Assembly: GCA_910588635.1 (NCBI GenBank)
Contig: CAJUPW010000011.1
Location: forward strand, 17,924 to 81,923
Direction of reading: 5' to 3'
Origin: an uncultured Oscillospiraceae bacterium
Lineage (GTDB): Bacteria > Bacillota > Clostridia > Oscillospirales > Oscillospiraceae
Length of the DNA: 64,000 bases
Below the pieces are notes generated by a model. That model saw only the letters and a program-made list of their open reading frames with translations, searched no databases and was not told the origin of the DNA. Below, in pieces: positions 1-8,965 of the stretch (within the stretch, counting starts at the first letter, position 1; each line of letters begins with the position of its first letter). Both the position numbers and the translations under genes were made by a program.

Positions 1-593
<593 letters not shown>

Positions 594-611
594 GATAGGA
601 GGCAGATTGAA

Positions 612-1412
612 ATGAAAATTATTGTTTGTGTCAAGCAGGTCCCCGATACCTCCGGTAAGGTGGCCGTCAACCCCGACGGTACCCTGAACCGCGCCTCCAT
701 GGCCGCCATCACCAACCCCGACGACCTGAACGCTGTCGAGGCCGCCCTGGTCCTGAAGGAGCAGACCGGCGCCGAGGTGATTGTCGTCTCCATGGGCCCC
801 CCGCCCGCCGAGGGTATGCTCCGCGAGGTTATGGCCCGGGGCGTGGACCGCGCCATTCTGGTGTCCGCCCGTGAGTTTGGCGGCTCCGATACTTACGCCA
901 CCTCCCAGATCCTGGCCGCCGCCATCGACAAGATCGGCGTGGACAAGGACGACGTCGTCATGTGCGGCCGTCAGGCCATCGACGGCGACACCGCTCAAGT
1001 CGGCCCCCAGATCGCCGAGAAGCTGGGCCTGCCCCAGGTGTCCTACGCCGCCGAGATCACCAAGGAGGGCGACACCCTCACCATCAAGCGCATGCTGGAG
1101 GACGGCTACATGACCATCAAGGTCAAGACCCCTTGCCTCATCACCTGCATCAAGGAGCTGAACACCCCGCGGTACATGAGCGTGGGCGGCATCTATGAGT
1201 GCTATTCCAAGCCCTATGAGATCTTCGACTACAACACCCTGAAGGATCATCCCTTCATCGACAAGGACACCATCGGCCTGAGCGGCTCCCCCACCAACAT
1301 CCTGACCTCCTTCACTCCTCCCCAGAAGGGCGCCGGCATGATGCTGGAGGGCGCTGACAAGGCTACCTGCGATACTCTGGCCGGCATTCTGGCCAAGAAG
1401 CACATGATCTGA
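612..1412 (+). CDS. etfB: Electron transfer flavoprotein beta subunit
   Basis: Small subunit of the electron transfer flavoprotein that partners butyryl-CoA dehydrogenase. In bifurcating Etf it carries the FAD that accepts electrons from NADH. The protein is 266 residues, normal for EtfB, and begins MKIIVCVKQVPDTSG, the standard EtfB N-terminus. The nucleotide-binding segment VMCGRQAIDGDTAQVGPQ is present near residues 117-134. An AGGAGG ribosome binding site lies 8 bases before the ATG. It sits between bcd and etfA in one operon, and no promoter or terminator is visible between the three genes. Confidence 0.96.
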   Translation: MKIIVCVKQVPDTSGKVAVNPDGTLNRASMAAITNPDDLNAVEAALVLKEQTGAEVIVVSMGPPPAEGMLREVMARGVDRAILVSAREFGGSDTYATSQILAAAIDKIGVDKDDVVMCGRQAIDGDTAQVGPQIAEKLGLPQVSYAAEITKEGDTLTIKRMLEDGYMTIKVKTPCLITCIKELNTPRYMSVGGIYECYSKPYEIFDYNTLKDHPFIDKDTIGLSGSPTNILTSFTPPQKGAGMMLEGADKATCDTLAGILAKKHMI

Positions 1413-1430
1413 GAAGGGAGATAAGAAGAT

Positions 1431-2570
1431 ATGTCTACTTTTAATAGTTCCGACGTTGCCGCCTTCAAGGGCGGAGTCTGGGTATTCTGCGAGCAGCGCC
1501 AGGGCACTATGATGCCCACCTCCTTCGAGCTCATCTCCGAGGGCCGTAAGCTGGCCGACGAGCTGGACACCAAGCTGTACGGCATCCTCCTGGGCGACGG
1601 CATTGAGGGCATCGCCAAGGAGCTGGGCGGCTACGGCGCCGACGGCGTGTACGTCTGCGACCACCCCTTGCTGAAGAACTACACCACCGACGGCTACACC
1701 AAGGTCATCTGCGATGTGATTGAGGAGTACAAGCCCGAGATCATGCTCATCGGCGCCACCAACATCGGCCGCGATCTGGGCCCCCGCTGCGCCGCCCGTC
1801 TGCACACCGGCCTGTGCGCCGACTGCACCCACCTGGACGTGGACATGGGCATTTATAAGGATTTCCTGAAGGAGAACTCCACTCTGGCCCCCGAGCGCAT
1901 CGACGCCACCAGCCACGCCATGGTGCTGGGCCAGAAGCACGATGTGTCCCGCGACCTGAAGATGACCCGTCCCGCCTTCGGCGGCCACCTGATGGCCTCC
2001 ATCATCTGCCCCCGGTTCCGTCCCGCCATGGCCACCGTCCGTCCCGGCGTCATGAAGAAGGCCGCCTTCGACCAGGCCAAGGCCGATGCCTGCGAGATCA
2101 TCAAGCCCAGCTTTGAGCTGACTGAGGCCGACATGCAGACCGAGGTGGTCGAGGTCGTCAAGGCCGCCAAGAAGCTGGTTGACCTGATCGGCGCCGACGT
2201 GGTCGTCTCCGTGGGCCGCGGCATCTCCAAGGACGTGGAGGGCGGCATCAAGCTGGCTGAGGAGCTGGCTGAGGTCCTCGGCGGCGTTGTGGGCGGCTCC
2301 CGTGCCACCATCGACTCCGGCTGGCTGTCCGCCGACCATCAGGTGGGCCAGACCGGCAAGACCGTCCATCCCAAGATTTACGTCGCTCTGGGCATCTCCG
2401 GCGCCATCCAGCACAAGGCCGGCATGCAGGACTCCGAGTGCATCATCGCCGTCAACAAGAACGACACCGCCCCCATCTTCGAGATCGCCGACTACGGCAT
2501 CTGCGGCGACCTGTTCAAGGTCACCCCGCTGCTCATCGAGGCCATCAAGGCAGCCAAGGCGGCCAAGTAA
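1431..2570 (+). CDS. etfA: Electron transfer flavoprotein alpha subunit
   Basis: Large subunit of the electron transfer flavoprotein, 379 residues. The C-terminal FAD-binding domain is clear: GRGISKDVEGG, then SRATIDSGWLSADHQVGQTG, then LGISGAIQHKAGMQDS, then IAVNKNDTAPIFEIADYG. The N-terminal part has the EtfA/EtfB fold seen in FixB-type proteins. It starts 18 bases after etfB with GAAGGGAGA upstream of the ATG. A strong terminator follows the stop codon, so this is the last gene of the bcd-etf operon. Confidence 0.96.
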   Translation: MSTFNSSDVAAFKGGVWVFCEQRQGTMMPTSFELISEGRKLADELDTKLYGILLGDGIEGIAKELGGYGADGVYVCDHPLLKNYTTDGYTKVICDVIEEYKPEIMLIGATNIGRDLGPRCAARLHTGLCADCTHLDVDMGIYKDFLKENSTLAPERIDATSHAMVLGQKHDVSRDLKMTRPAFGGHLMASIICPRFRPAMATVRPGVMKKAAFDQAKADACEIIKPSFELTEADMQTEVVEVVKAAKKLVDLIGADVVVSVGRGISKDVEGGIKLAEELAEVLGGVVGGSRATIDSGWLSADHQVGQTGKTVHPKIYVALGISGAIQHKAGMQDSECIIAVNKNDTAPIFEIADYGICGDLFKVTPLLIEAIKAAKAAK

Positions 2571-2589
2571 GGTTTTTTCAGCTTTAACT

Positions 2590-2624
2590 GTGCCTGTCCC
2601 TTTCGGGACAGGCACTCTTTTTTT
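2590..2624 (+). terminator. Terminator of the bcd-etfBA operon
   Basis: Perfect 11-bp stem (GTGCCTGTCCC / GGGACAGGCAC) with a TTTC loop, followed by TCTTTTTTT. It lies 20 bases after the etfA stop, a textbook intrinsic terminator. Confidence 0.92.
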
Positions 2625-2697
2625 GCACCTCCCTCTATCCCAGCCCATACAATGGATTAGAAACCCACCGCCCTGCCGGCGGTCCTGGAGGTATCCT

Positions 2698-3573
2698 ATG
2701 AAACACGAACTGAACATCTGGGTGGTGGGCGGCGACCTGCGGCAGGCCAAGCTGGCCCAGCTGCTGGCCGAGGACGGCCACACCGTCCACACCTACGCCC
2801 TGAGCCACCCCCAGCAGGCCGTCTCCGGCCTCACCGCCGAGGCCACGCTCCGTCAGGCCGGCAAGGCGGACTGCGTGATTCTCCCCCTCACCGTCACCGC
2901 CGGAAACGGGCTGCTCAACGCGCCTCTCTCCCTGACGGAGCACCCCCTGGCCCCCATTTTAGACCAATTCTCCCCCCGGCAATTCCTCTGCGGCGGGCGG
3001 GTGGACCGGGAGACCGAGGAGCTGGCCCGGAAGCGAGGCCTCGCCATCCACGACTACTTCGCCCGGGAGGAGCTGGCGGTGGCCAACGCCGTGCCCACGG
3101 CGGAGGGGGCCGTCCAGCTGGCCATGGAGCATCTGCCCATCACCATCCACGGCTCCCGGGTGCTGATCATCGGCTATGGCCGGGTGGGGCGGCTTACCGC
3201 CCAGCGTTTCCAGGCTCTGGGGGCAAGGGTGAGCGTGGCCGCCCGAAAGTATGAGCAGCTGGCCTGGGCCCAGGCCATGGGGTTCGGCGGGGAGCACTTG
3301 TCCAACCTCAAGGGCTGGCTGTGCGGCTATGATCTGATCGTCAACACCGTCCCTGTCCAGGTACTGGGCCGGGAGGAGCTGGAGGATGTCAAGCCTGACT
3401 GCCTGATTCTGGACCTGGCCTCCAAGCCGGGCGGGGTGGACCTGGGAGCCGCCGGCGATCTGGGCCTGACCGTTGTCTGGGCGCTGGCCCTCCCCGGGAA
3501 GGTGGCCCCGGTGACGGCGGGAGCGGCCATCCGGGACACCATCTATAACATGCTGAGGGAGATTGGACTGTGA
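2698..3573 (+). CDS. dpaA: Dipicolinate synthase subunit A
   Basis: Subunit of dipicolinate synthase, which with DpaB converts a dihydrodipicolinate-pathway intermediate to dipicolinic acid in the mother cell during sporulation. The product is 291 residues. The N-terminal domain begins LNIWVVGGDLRQ, and an NAD(P)-binding Rossmann motif, VLIIGYGRVGRLTAQ, lies near residues 157-171. The end, IYDMLRE-like (IYNMLREIGL), is typical. The open frame extends far upstream inside etfA, but the ATG at 2698, preceded by GGAGG, gives the family's normal start. dpaB follows in the family order, and the two form a sporulation operon. Confidence 0.93.
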   Translation: MKHELNIWVVGGDLRQAKLAQLLAEDGHTVHTYALSHPQQAVSGLTAEATLRQAGKADCVILPLTVTAGNGLLNAPLSLTEHPLAPILDQFSPRQFLCGGRVDRETEELARKRGLAIHDYFAREELAVANAVPTAEGAVQLAMEHLPITIHGSRVLIIGYGRVGRLTAQRFQALGARVSVAARKYEQLAWAQAMGFGGEHLSNLKGWLCGYDLIVNTVPVQVLGREELEDVKPDCLILDLASKPGGVDLGAAGDLGLTVVWALALPGKVAPVTAGAAIRDTIYNMLREIGL

Positions 3574-3577
3574 CGCT

Positions 3578-3642
3578 GTTCTTTTCTTTTTAAAAAAGAA
3601 AAGAACCAAAAGAAAAACTTTAGGAAAAACTGCGTTTTTCCT
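3578..3642. repeat. Two adjacent perfect palindromes between dpaA and dpaB
   Basis: The first palindrome has 14-bp arms (GTTCTTTTCTTTTT at 3578-3591 and its complement at 3593-3606). The second has 9-bp arms (AGGAAAAAC at 3622-3630, GTTTTTCCT at 3634-3642). They sit inside the dpaAB operon and are AT-rich in a GC-rich neighbourhood, so they look like an inserted short repeat rather than an ordinary terminator. The second palindrome lies just before the dpaB ribosome binding site and could affect translation. Confidence 0.6.
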
Positions 3643-3670
3643 CCACTTATATCAGAAAGGACTGCTTTCT

Positions 3671-4249
3671 TTGGAAGATAAAACTGTTGGATTCGCCGTG
3701 TGCGGGTCCTTCTGTACACACGCCAGGGCCATGGAGGCGCTGGAGCAGGTGAAGGCCCGGTTTGCCCGGGTGGTGCCTATCGTCTCGGAGGCGTCGGCCG
3801 GCACCGACACCCGCTTCGGCACGGCCCACGACCTGATGCGGGAGATGGAGCGCATCTGTGACCGCCGGGTCATCTCCAACCTGCGGGAGGCGGAGCCCAT
3901 CGGACCCAAAAAACTCCTCGATTTGCTCATCATCTGCCCCTGCACCGGCAACACTTTGGGCAAGCTGGCCGCCGGGGTCACCGACTCCAGCGTCACCATG
4001 GCGGCCAAGGCCCACCTGCGCAACGAGCGCCCGGTGCTCATCGCCCCCTCCACCAACGACGGTCTGGCCGCCTCCGCCGCCAGCATCGGCGCGCTGCTGC
4101 CCCGGAAATACATCTACTTCGTCCCCTTCGGGCAGGACGACTTCGAGCACAAGCCCACCTCCCTGGTGGCTGACTTCTCCCAGGTGGCCGACGCCGCCCA
4201 GGCGGCCCTGGAGGGCCGGCAGCTCCAGCCGCTGCTGCTGCGCGCATAA
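3671..4249 (+). CDS. dpaB: Dipicolinate synthase subunit B
   Basis: Flavoprotein-like subunit of dipicolinate synthase, working with DpaA in spore-core dipicolinic acid synthesis. The product is 192 residues with the family pattern GFAVCGSFCTHARAMEAL at the start, PCTGNTLGKLAAGVTDSSV in the middle and APSTNDGLAASA later, as in the flavoprotein family. The open frame reaches back to 3563 inside dpaA. That extension is translated palindrome sequence (FFLKKKRTKRK), so I place the start at the TTG at 3671, which follows AGAAAGGA by 9 bases. A CTG at 3662 is the alternative. A bidirectional terminator follows. Confidence 0.9.
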   Translation: MEDKTVGFAVCGSFCTHARAMEALEQVKARFARVVPIVSEASAGTDTRFGTAHDLMREMERICDRRVISNLREAEPIGPKKLLDLLIICPCTGNTLGKLAAGVTDSSVTMAAKAHLRNERPVLIAPSTNDGLAASAASIGALLPRKYIYFVPFGQDDFEHKPTSLVADFSQVADAAQAALEGRQLQPLLLRA

Positions 4250-4253
4250 AACA

Positions 4254-4290
4254 AAAGGGCTTCCCCAGAGCGGGGAAGCCCTTTGTGTTT
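4254..4290. terminator. Bidirectional terminator between dpaB and the serpin gene
   Basis: 13-bp perfect stem (AAAGGGCTTCCCC / GGGGAAGCCCTTT) with a 5-base loop. It lies between two convergent genes, with T-rich sequence on the plus-strand side and A-rich sequence on the other, so it can serve both. Confidence 0.85.
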
Positions 4291-5672
4291 TACTGCCGGA
4301 CCTGATTGACCACGCCTACAAACAGGGGGATGTCCTGGGTGCGGATGACAAAGAGGAAGGGCCGGTCCAGGTCCATCACGCAGACCTCCTCAGGCAAAGC
4401 GCATGTAGATATCTCCAAAATGGTGACGGCGGCGGCCTCCACCCCCTCCTCGTCCACCTTCACCCGGGCCATCTGTTTGGCGTCGGACAAAAAGGCGTCC
4501 AGATCGGTGAGGGCGGACAGGTCGGCCTTTTCCGGGACCAGCAGGTCGGTAATCCCCAGGGAGGCCAGGGCCCCCTTCAAATCCAGGTCTGAGCTCACGT
4601 CAAACTTGGGCACCGACCACTGGACCTCCCCCCAGGTGGCGGCGTCCCCGTAGAACTCCAGGCGGGAGAGGAAGTCCTCCTTTTGGAGCAGAGCTTCGGG
4701 GGCCACCCCTTCGTCGGGGAGGACAAAGACCATCTCCCCCAGATGGGTGGCCAGCCGGGCGGCCTGATAGCCGTCCCTACGGATGAAGCTGTCGTCCTTA
4801 TTTCTGTGCATGAAGTCCACCCGGGTCTCGTTCCCGGCGGCGTCGGTGAAGGTGTCGAGCTCCGTCTGATCGGCGTTGAACTCGCTTACCCAGGCGGCCT
4901 TGTAGTACAGGGAGGAAACCAGCAGGGCCAGAGTATCCACATTCGTCTGGACCACAGGCTGACCCCCGCCCACGAGGCCGTTGGTCTGCTTCTTCACCCA
5001 GTCGGTCACCGCCTGGTCGGCCTCCGGCTCCCCCATGGGGACAGCATAGGCCCCGGCGTAATACGCCTCTGCCAGGGCGTCCAGGGTGTCCTGGGCATAG
5101 GCGCCCTCCAGGGCGCTGTTGAGCCAGACGGAGTTGGCCAGAATCAGGGCGCTGAGCCCGTCGTCGGTGTACAGTGAACGCCAGACGAGCTCCACCTGCT
5201 GCCGGAGGGTGTCCACACTGTCCGCTCCCAGGGCGTCCAGCACCTGCTGCCTGCTGTCTCCACCGGCGCACTGGGCCAGCATGGCCAGGGCCGACCACAG
5301 GGACAGGGGAGAATAGATTGCGTTCTCCCCCTCCCGGCCCGCAAGGGTCAAAGGGGTGCTTCTGGCGGCGAAAGCGGTCAGGGCGGCGTGCTCCGCCTCG
5401 CCCACACCGGCACTTTCCCTCCGGAGGGCAGTCAGAGCGTCCATGTACTTGTCATAGGCCTCCTGGTACGCCTCCCAGCCACCTGCGGGCCCCTCCGCCG
5501 GCATCTGGGGCTGCTTGGGAAATTCCGGATAGATCGGTTCCGCCAGAGTATAGCTCATTTTTTCAGGCTCCTTTCCGTCAGACTCACCCGTACCGCCAGA
5601 AAATTGGGTCCCGCCGGCACAGCCGGCCAGCAGCAGGACGGAAGCCAGGGCAAGGGACAAGATTCGTCTCAT
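4290..5672 (-). CDS. Serpin-family lipoprotein (serine protease inhibitor)
   Basis: 460-residue serpin with an N-terminal lipoprotein signal (MRRILSLALASVLLLAGC), so it is probably tethered outside the membrane. A low-complexity linker precedes the serpin fold, which begins around residue 95. The fold shows NAIYSPLSLWSALAML, ILANSVWLN, SSLYYKAAW and the C-terminal DRPFLFVIR, all serpin signatures. The hinge of the reactive-centre loop reads EEGVEAAAVT, a small-residue hinge expected of an inhibitory serpin. The P1 residue cannot be fixed by eye; counting from the hinge puts it near the Cys of ISTCALPEE. The ATG at 5672 follows AGAAAGGAG. Bacterial serpins are uncommon, and in gut species they are thought to act against host or competitor proteases. 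Confidence 0.93.
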   Translation of the reverse strand: MRRILSLALASVLLLAGCAGGTQFSGGTGESDGKEPEKMSYTLAEPIYPEFPKQPQMPAEGPAGGWEAYQEAYDKYMDALTALRRESAGVGEAEHAALTAFAARSTPLTLAGREGENAIYSPLSLWSALAMLAQCAGGDSRQQVLDALGADSVDTLRQQVELVWRSLYTDDGLSALILANSVWLNSALEGAYAQDTLDALAEAYYAGAYAVPMGEPEADQAVTDWVKKQTNGLVGGGQPVVQTNVDTLALLVSSLYYKAAWVSEFNADQTELDTFTDAAGNETRVDFMHRNKDDSFIRRDGYQAARLATHLGEMVFVLPDEGVAPEALLQKEDFLSRLEFYGDAATWGEVQWSVPKFDVSSDLDLKGALASLGITDLLVPEKADLSALTDLDAFLSDAKQMARVKVDEEGVEAAAVTILEISTCALPEEVCVMDLDRPFLFVIRTQDIPLFVGVVNQVRQ

Positions 5673-5750
5673 CGCAGATTCTCCTTTCTGGGTTGAGCTT
5701 CTATTAATATAGACGAATTTCATCAGAAAAAGTTTCCACTCCGGAAATTT

Positions 5751-5780
5751 TAAAGGGGCGGCCATAAGGCCGCCCCTTTA
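5751..5780 (-). terminator. Hairpin downstream of the zinc-ribbon gene
   Basis: 13-bp perfect stem (TAAAGGGGCGGCC / GGCCGCCCCTTTA) with an ATAA loop, 21 bases past the stop of the minus-strand gene at 5801. The following minus-strand sequence is only mildly T-rich, so termination is likely but not certain. Confidence 0.6.
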
Positions 5781-5800
5781 AACTCACATGTGGGGAGAGC

Positions 5801-6214
5801 TTACTCCTCGGGGTCCTCTTCAGACTCCTCGTCCTCGTCGTCGCTGAGCTCCATGGCGTAGCGGGTCCCGCAGCCGGGACACTCCACCTCGCCGTCGGCC
5901 AGGGCCTCGTCGTCCACCACGATGTCGGCCCCGCAGGCAGGACACTCCACCTCAAACCAGTCGTCGTCGTAGTCCTCTTCGTCCTCGTCCTCGTCAAAGA
6001 CCACCTCTTCCACGTCGGCCAGGTCGTCGGACAGCACGTCAATCTCCTCGCCCAGGTTGAGGGCGTTCTCCTCCAGGTCCTCCACGGACATCGCCAGTTC
6101 CTCCAGGATGCCGATCATCACGGAGATGAGCTTGCCCTCCTTGGACTTCTCAGTGTCCAGGTTCAGCCCCTCGGCCAGGCCCTTCAGATAGGCGACTTTC
6201 TCGGAAATAGTCAT
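5801..6214 (-). CDS. Acidic zinc-ribbon protein, CD1247-like
   Basis: 137-residue protein. The N-terminal helical part (MTISEKVAYLKGLAEGLNL and EGKLISVMIGILEELA) resembles the conserved N-terminal domain of clostridial CD1247-type proteins. It is followed by a very acidic stretch and a CPAC...CPGC zinc ribbon (residues about 90-118), then an acidic tail. The function is unknown. It lies downstream of efp on the same strand across a repeat-containing gap, so it may share the efp transcript. The ribbon could bind nucleic acid or protein; this is inference. Confidence 0.75.
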   Translation of the reverse strand: MTISEKVAYLKGLAEGLNLDTEKSKEGKLISVMIGILEELAMSVEDLEENALNLGEEIDVLSDDLADVEEVVFDEDEDEEDYDDDWFEVECPACGADIVVDDEALADGEVECPGCGTRYAMELSDDEDEESEEDPEE

Positions 6215-6245
6215 AGTTGTTTCCCTTTCTGAGGCAATGCCTCGT

Positions 6246-6308
6246 AGGGGCCGCCGCCTTCGGCGGCCCGCAGATAAACGGACGGGCCGGCGAGGGCGCC
6301 GGCCCCTG
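6246..6308. repeat. Two GC-rich palindromes (REP-like) between efp and the zinc-ribbon gene
   Basis: GGGCCGCCG/CGGCGGCCC around 6248-6270 and GGGCCGGC/GCGCCGGCCC around 6284-6306, separated by a short AT-containing spacer. This looks like a REP-type interspersed repeat and could form hairpins in an efp readthrough transcript. Copy number elsewhere in the genome cannot be judged here. Confidence 0.5.
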
Positions 6309-6316
6309 TAAGATAT

Positions 6317-6889
6317 TTACGCCTTACATCTCTCCAGATACTCACCAGTACGGGTGTCGATCTTGATCTTGTCGCCGGGGTTGACGAACAAGGGCACCTT
6401 GATCTCGGCGCCGGTCTCCAGGGTGGCGGGCTTGAGCACGTTGTTGGTGGCGGTGTTGCCGGCAAAGCCGGGGTCGGTCTCAGTGACCTCCAGGTCCACG
6501 AAGTTGGGGGGCTCCACGCCAAATACGCTGCCCTTGTAGGACATCACCTTGCAGGTCATGTTCTCCTTGACAAATTTGAAGCTGTCGCCCAGCAGGTCCT
6601 TGCCGATGGGAATCATGTCGAAGGTCTCAGGGTCCATGAAGTAGTACAGGTCGCCGTCGTTGTAGCTGTAGTCCATGTCCTTGCGCTCCACGAAAGCCTG
6701 CTCGAACTTGGCGGTCGGGTTGAAGGAGGTCTCGGTCACGCCGCCGGTAATGACGTTCTTCATCTTGGTACGGACAAAGGCCGCGCCCTTGCCCGGCTTG
6801 ACGTGCTGGAACTCCACCACCTGCATGACCTTGCCGTCCATCTCGAAGGTCACGCCGTTACGGAAATCGCTGGCAGAAATCATTGGCAT
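6317..6889 (-). CDS. efp: Elongation factor P
   Basis: Translation factor that rescues ribosomes stalled at polyproline. The product is about 190 residues with the usual three barrels: MISASDFRNGVTFEMDGKV, the modification loop FQHVKPGKGAAFVRTK, and the C-terminal FVNPGDKIKIDTRTGEYLER. The Lys in the PGKG tip is where EF-P is modified in many bacteria; no modification gene is seen in this window. Three in-frame ATGs exist. GGAGG directly abuts the first (6898) and lies 9 bases before the second (6889), so I choose the second. Confidence 0.95.
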   Translation of the reverse strand: MPMISASDFRNGVTFEMDGKVMQVVEFQHVKPGKGAAFVRTKMKNVITGGVTETSFNPTAKFEQAFVERKDMDYSYNDGDLYYFMDPETFDMIPIGKDLLGDSFKFVKENMTCKVMSYKGSVFGVEPPNFVDLEVTETDPGFAGNTATNNVLKPATLETGAEIKVPLFVNPGDKIKIDTRTGEYLERCKA

Positions 6890-6937
6890 AGGAATCATCC
6901 TCCATTATAAAAACTGTTTAGCATTTTCAACTGACTT

Positions 6938-6966
6938 ATTTTACCCTATTTTTTCTCCCTTGGCAA
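6938..6966 (-). promoter_or_regulatory. Putative efp promoter
   Basis: On the minus strand TTGCCA, a 17-base spacer and TAAAAT, about 50 bases before the efp start. This is a good sigma-A-type match. Confidence 0.65.
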
Positions 6967-7049
6967 GAGGTTTTCAGGAATTGGGGGGATTTTATCTGAA
7001 TCTGTTCCACACCCTCGCCTCATTTGACCCTCTCGGCGCATTTTCGTCC

Positions 7050-7078
7050 TTGTATTTTCAGCTGGGGTGACTTATAAT
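7050..7078 (+). promoter_or_regulatory. Putative transketolase promoter
   Basis: TTGTAT, 17-base spacer and TATAAT, about 46 bases before the transketolase start codon at 7125. Confidence 0.7.
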
Positions 7079-7124
7079 ATAAGTCAGCGGAACCAATCTT
7101 ATTTTTACATAAAGGAGAGCTTAT

Positions 7125-7970
7125 ATGACAGCCAGTGAGAAAAAGCAGCTGATGGCCACGGCCTGCAAGGTGCGCATGGGCGTCATCGAGGGAACCCACG
7201 GCGCCAAGGCCGGCCACCCCGGCGGCAGCCTGTCCGCCGCCGACGTATTCACCTATCTCTTTTTCAAGGAGATGAACATTGATCCCAAGGACCCCGGAAA
7301 GGAGGATCGGGACCGGTTCGTCCTGTCCAAGGGCCACACCGCTCCGGGGCTGTACGCAGCCCTGGCCAACCGGGGCTTCTTCCCGGTGGACGACCTGCCC
7401 ACCCTACGGCACATTGACAGCTATCTCCAGGGCCACCCCAACATGAACACCGTCCCCGGCGTGGACATGTCCACCGGCTCCCTGGGTCAGGGCATCTCGG
7501 TGGCCGCGGGCATGGCCCTGGCCGCCATGCACCAGGGCAGTAACTGCCGGGTGTACGCTCTGCTGGGCGACGGCGAAATTCAGGAGGGCCAGGTGTGGGA
7601 GGCCTTCATGCTGGCCCACCACTATAAGCTGGATAACCTGTGCGCCGTCATTGACAACAACGGACTCCAGATCGACGGCCCGGTGGACAAGGTCATGAGC
7701 CCCTACCCCATCCCGGACAAGCTGAAGGCCTTTGGCTGGAACGTGGTGGAGATCGACGGCCACGACTTTGACCAGATCGAGGCTGCGTTCCACAAGGCGA
7801 GACAGACCAAGGGAGCGCCCACCGCCATTGTGATGAAAACCACCAAGGGCAAGGGAGTCAGCTACATGGAGAATCAGGCCGGCTGGCACGGCAAGGCCCC
7901 CAACGATGAGGAGTACGAGCAGGCCATGACTGAGCTGAAGGCTCAGCTGGCGGAAGTGGAGGCGATGTAA
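7125..7970 (+). CDS. Transketolase, N-terminal (thiamine-diphosphate) subunit
   Basis: 281-residue subunit equal to the N-terminal third of full-length transketolase, which moves two-carbon units between sugar phosphates in the non-oxidative pentose phosphate pathway. The thiamine-diphosphate/Mg signature is clear: LLGDGEIQEGQVWEA followed by NLCAVIDNNGLQIDGP. HGAKAGHPGGSLSAAD and TGSLGQGISVA are also typical. The partner subunit begins 1 base after this stop codon, so the two are translated together. Split transketolases are common in anaerobes and archaea. Confidence 0.93.
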   Translation: MTASEKKQLMATACKVRMGVIEGTHGAKAGHPGGSLSAADVFTYLFFKEMNIDPKDPGKEDRDRFVLSKGHTAPGLYAALANRGFFPVDDLPTLRHIDSYLQGHPNMNTVPGVDMSTGSLGQGISVAAGMALAAMHQGSNCRVYALLGDGEIQEGQVWEAFMLAHHYKLDNLCAVIDNNGLQIDGPVDKVMSPYPIPDKLKAFGWNVVEIDGHDFDQIEAAFHKARQTKGAPTAIVMKTTKGKGVSYMENQAGWHGKAPNDEEYEQAMTELKAQLAEVEAM

Positions 7971-7971
7971 G

Positions 7972-8916
7972 ATGGCGGATGTAAAGAAAATCGCGACCCG
8001 GGACAGCTACGGCAACGCCCTGAAGGAGCTGGGTGAGCTCCACGACGACCTGATCGTCTTTGACGCCGACCTGGCCGGGGCCACCAAGACGGGCACCTTC
8101 AAGAAGGCTTTCCCCGAGCGCCACTTCAACTGCGGCATCGCCGAGGGCAACATGATCGCCGTGGCCGCTGGGGCCTCCACCATGGGACTGGTGCCCTTCG
8201 CCTCCAGCTTCGCCATGTTCGCCGCCGGAAGGGCCTTTGAGCAGGTACGCAACTCCATCGGCTACCCCCATCTGAATGTGAAGATCGGCGCCACCCACGG
8301 CGGCATCTCCGTGGGCGAGGACGGGGCCTCTCACCAGTGCTGTGAGGACTTCGCTCTCATGCGCTCCATCCCCGGTATGGTGGTCATGTCCCCCGCCGAC
8401 GACGTGGAGGCCCGGGCCGCGGTGAAGGCCGCCTACGAGTACAAGGGCCCCGTGTATCTGCGCTTTGGCCGGCTCGCTGTCCCCGTGTTCCACGACGAGG
8501 CCAATTTCAAGTTCGAAATCGGCAAGGGCGAGGTCCTCCAGGACGGCAATGATATCGCCATCATCGCCAACGGCCTGATGGTCAATGAGGCGATCACAGC
8601 GGGCAAGGCCCTGAAAGAAGCGGGAATCTCCGCCCGGGTCATTAACCTGTGCACCATCAAGCCCCTGGACGAGGAGCTGGTCCTCAAGGCCGCCCAAGAG
8701 TGCGGCAAGGTGATTACCTGCGAGGAGCACTCCGTCATTGGCGGACTGGGCGAGGCGGTGTGCGCCCTGCTCAGCGAGAAGCGCCCCACCCCCGTGCGCC
8801 GCATCGGCGTCAACGACGAGTTCGGTCACTCCGGCCCCGCCGCCGCCTTGCTCAAGCAGTTCGGCCTGTCGGCGGAGCACATCGTAGAGGTTGCTGAGGA
8901 CTTCTGCGGATCGTAA
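7972..8916 (+). CDS. Transketolase, C-terminal subunit
   Basis: 314-residue subunit carrying the pyrimidine-binding and C-terminal domains of split transketolase. Features are YGNALKELG near the start, FDADLAGATKT, NCGIAEGNMIAVAAG with the conserved Glu that activates thiamine diphosphate, and the C-terminal ITCEEHSVIGGLGEAV. It must assemble with the product of the gene at 7125, whose stop codon is next to this start. A bidirectional terminator follows. Confidence 0.93.
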   Translation: MADVKKIATRDSYGNALKELGELHDDLIVFDADLAGATKTGTFKKAFPERHFNCGIAEGNMIAVAAGASTMGLVPFASSFAMFAAGRAFEQVRNSIGYPHLNVKIGATHGGISVGEDGASHQCCEDFALMRSIPGMVVMSPADDVEARAAVKAAYEYKGPVYLRFGRLAVPVFHDEANFKFEIGKGEVLQDGNDIAIIANGLMVNEAITAGKALKEAGISARVINLCTIKPLDEELVLKAAQECGKVITCEEHSVIGGLGEAVCALLSEKRPTPVRRIGVNDEFGHSGPAAALLKQFGLSAEHIVEVAEDFCGS

Positions 8917-8928
8917 GCCGTCATTGTC

Positions 8929-8960
8929 AAACCGCCCTCCTTGTACAAGGAGGGCGGTTT
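8929..8960. terminator. Bidirectional terminator between transketolase and thrS
   Basis: Near-perfect 15-bp stem AAACCGCCCTCCTTG / CAAGGAGGGCGGTTT with almost no loop, between two convergent genes. Confidence 0.85.
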
Positions 8961-8965
8961 CGCGC

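Noticed and set aside
4254..4290. Riboswitch in the dpaB-serpin gap
   Set aside because: A simple symmetrical terminator hairpin between convergent genes explains it.
6246..6308. CRISPR-like repeat
   Set aside because: Only two GC-rich palindromes of different sequence, with no regular spacers.
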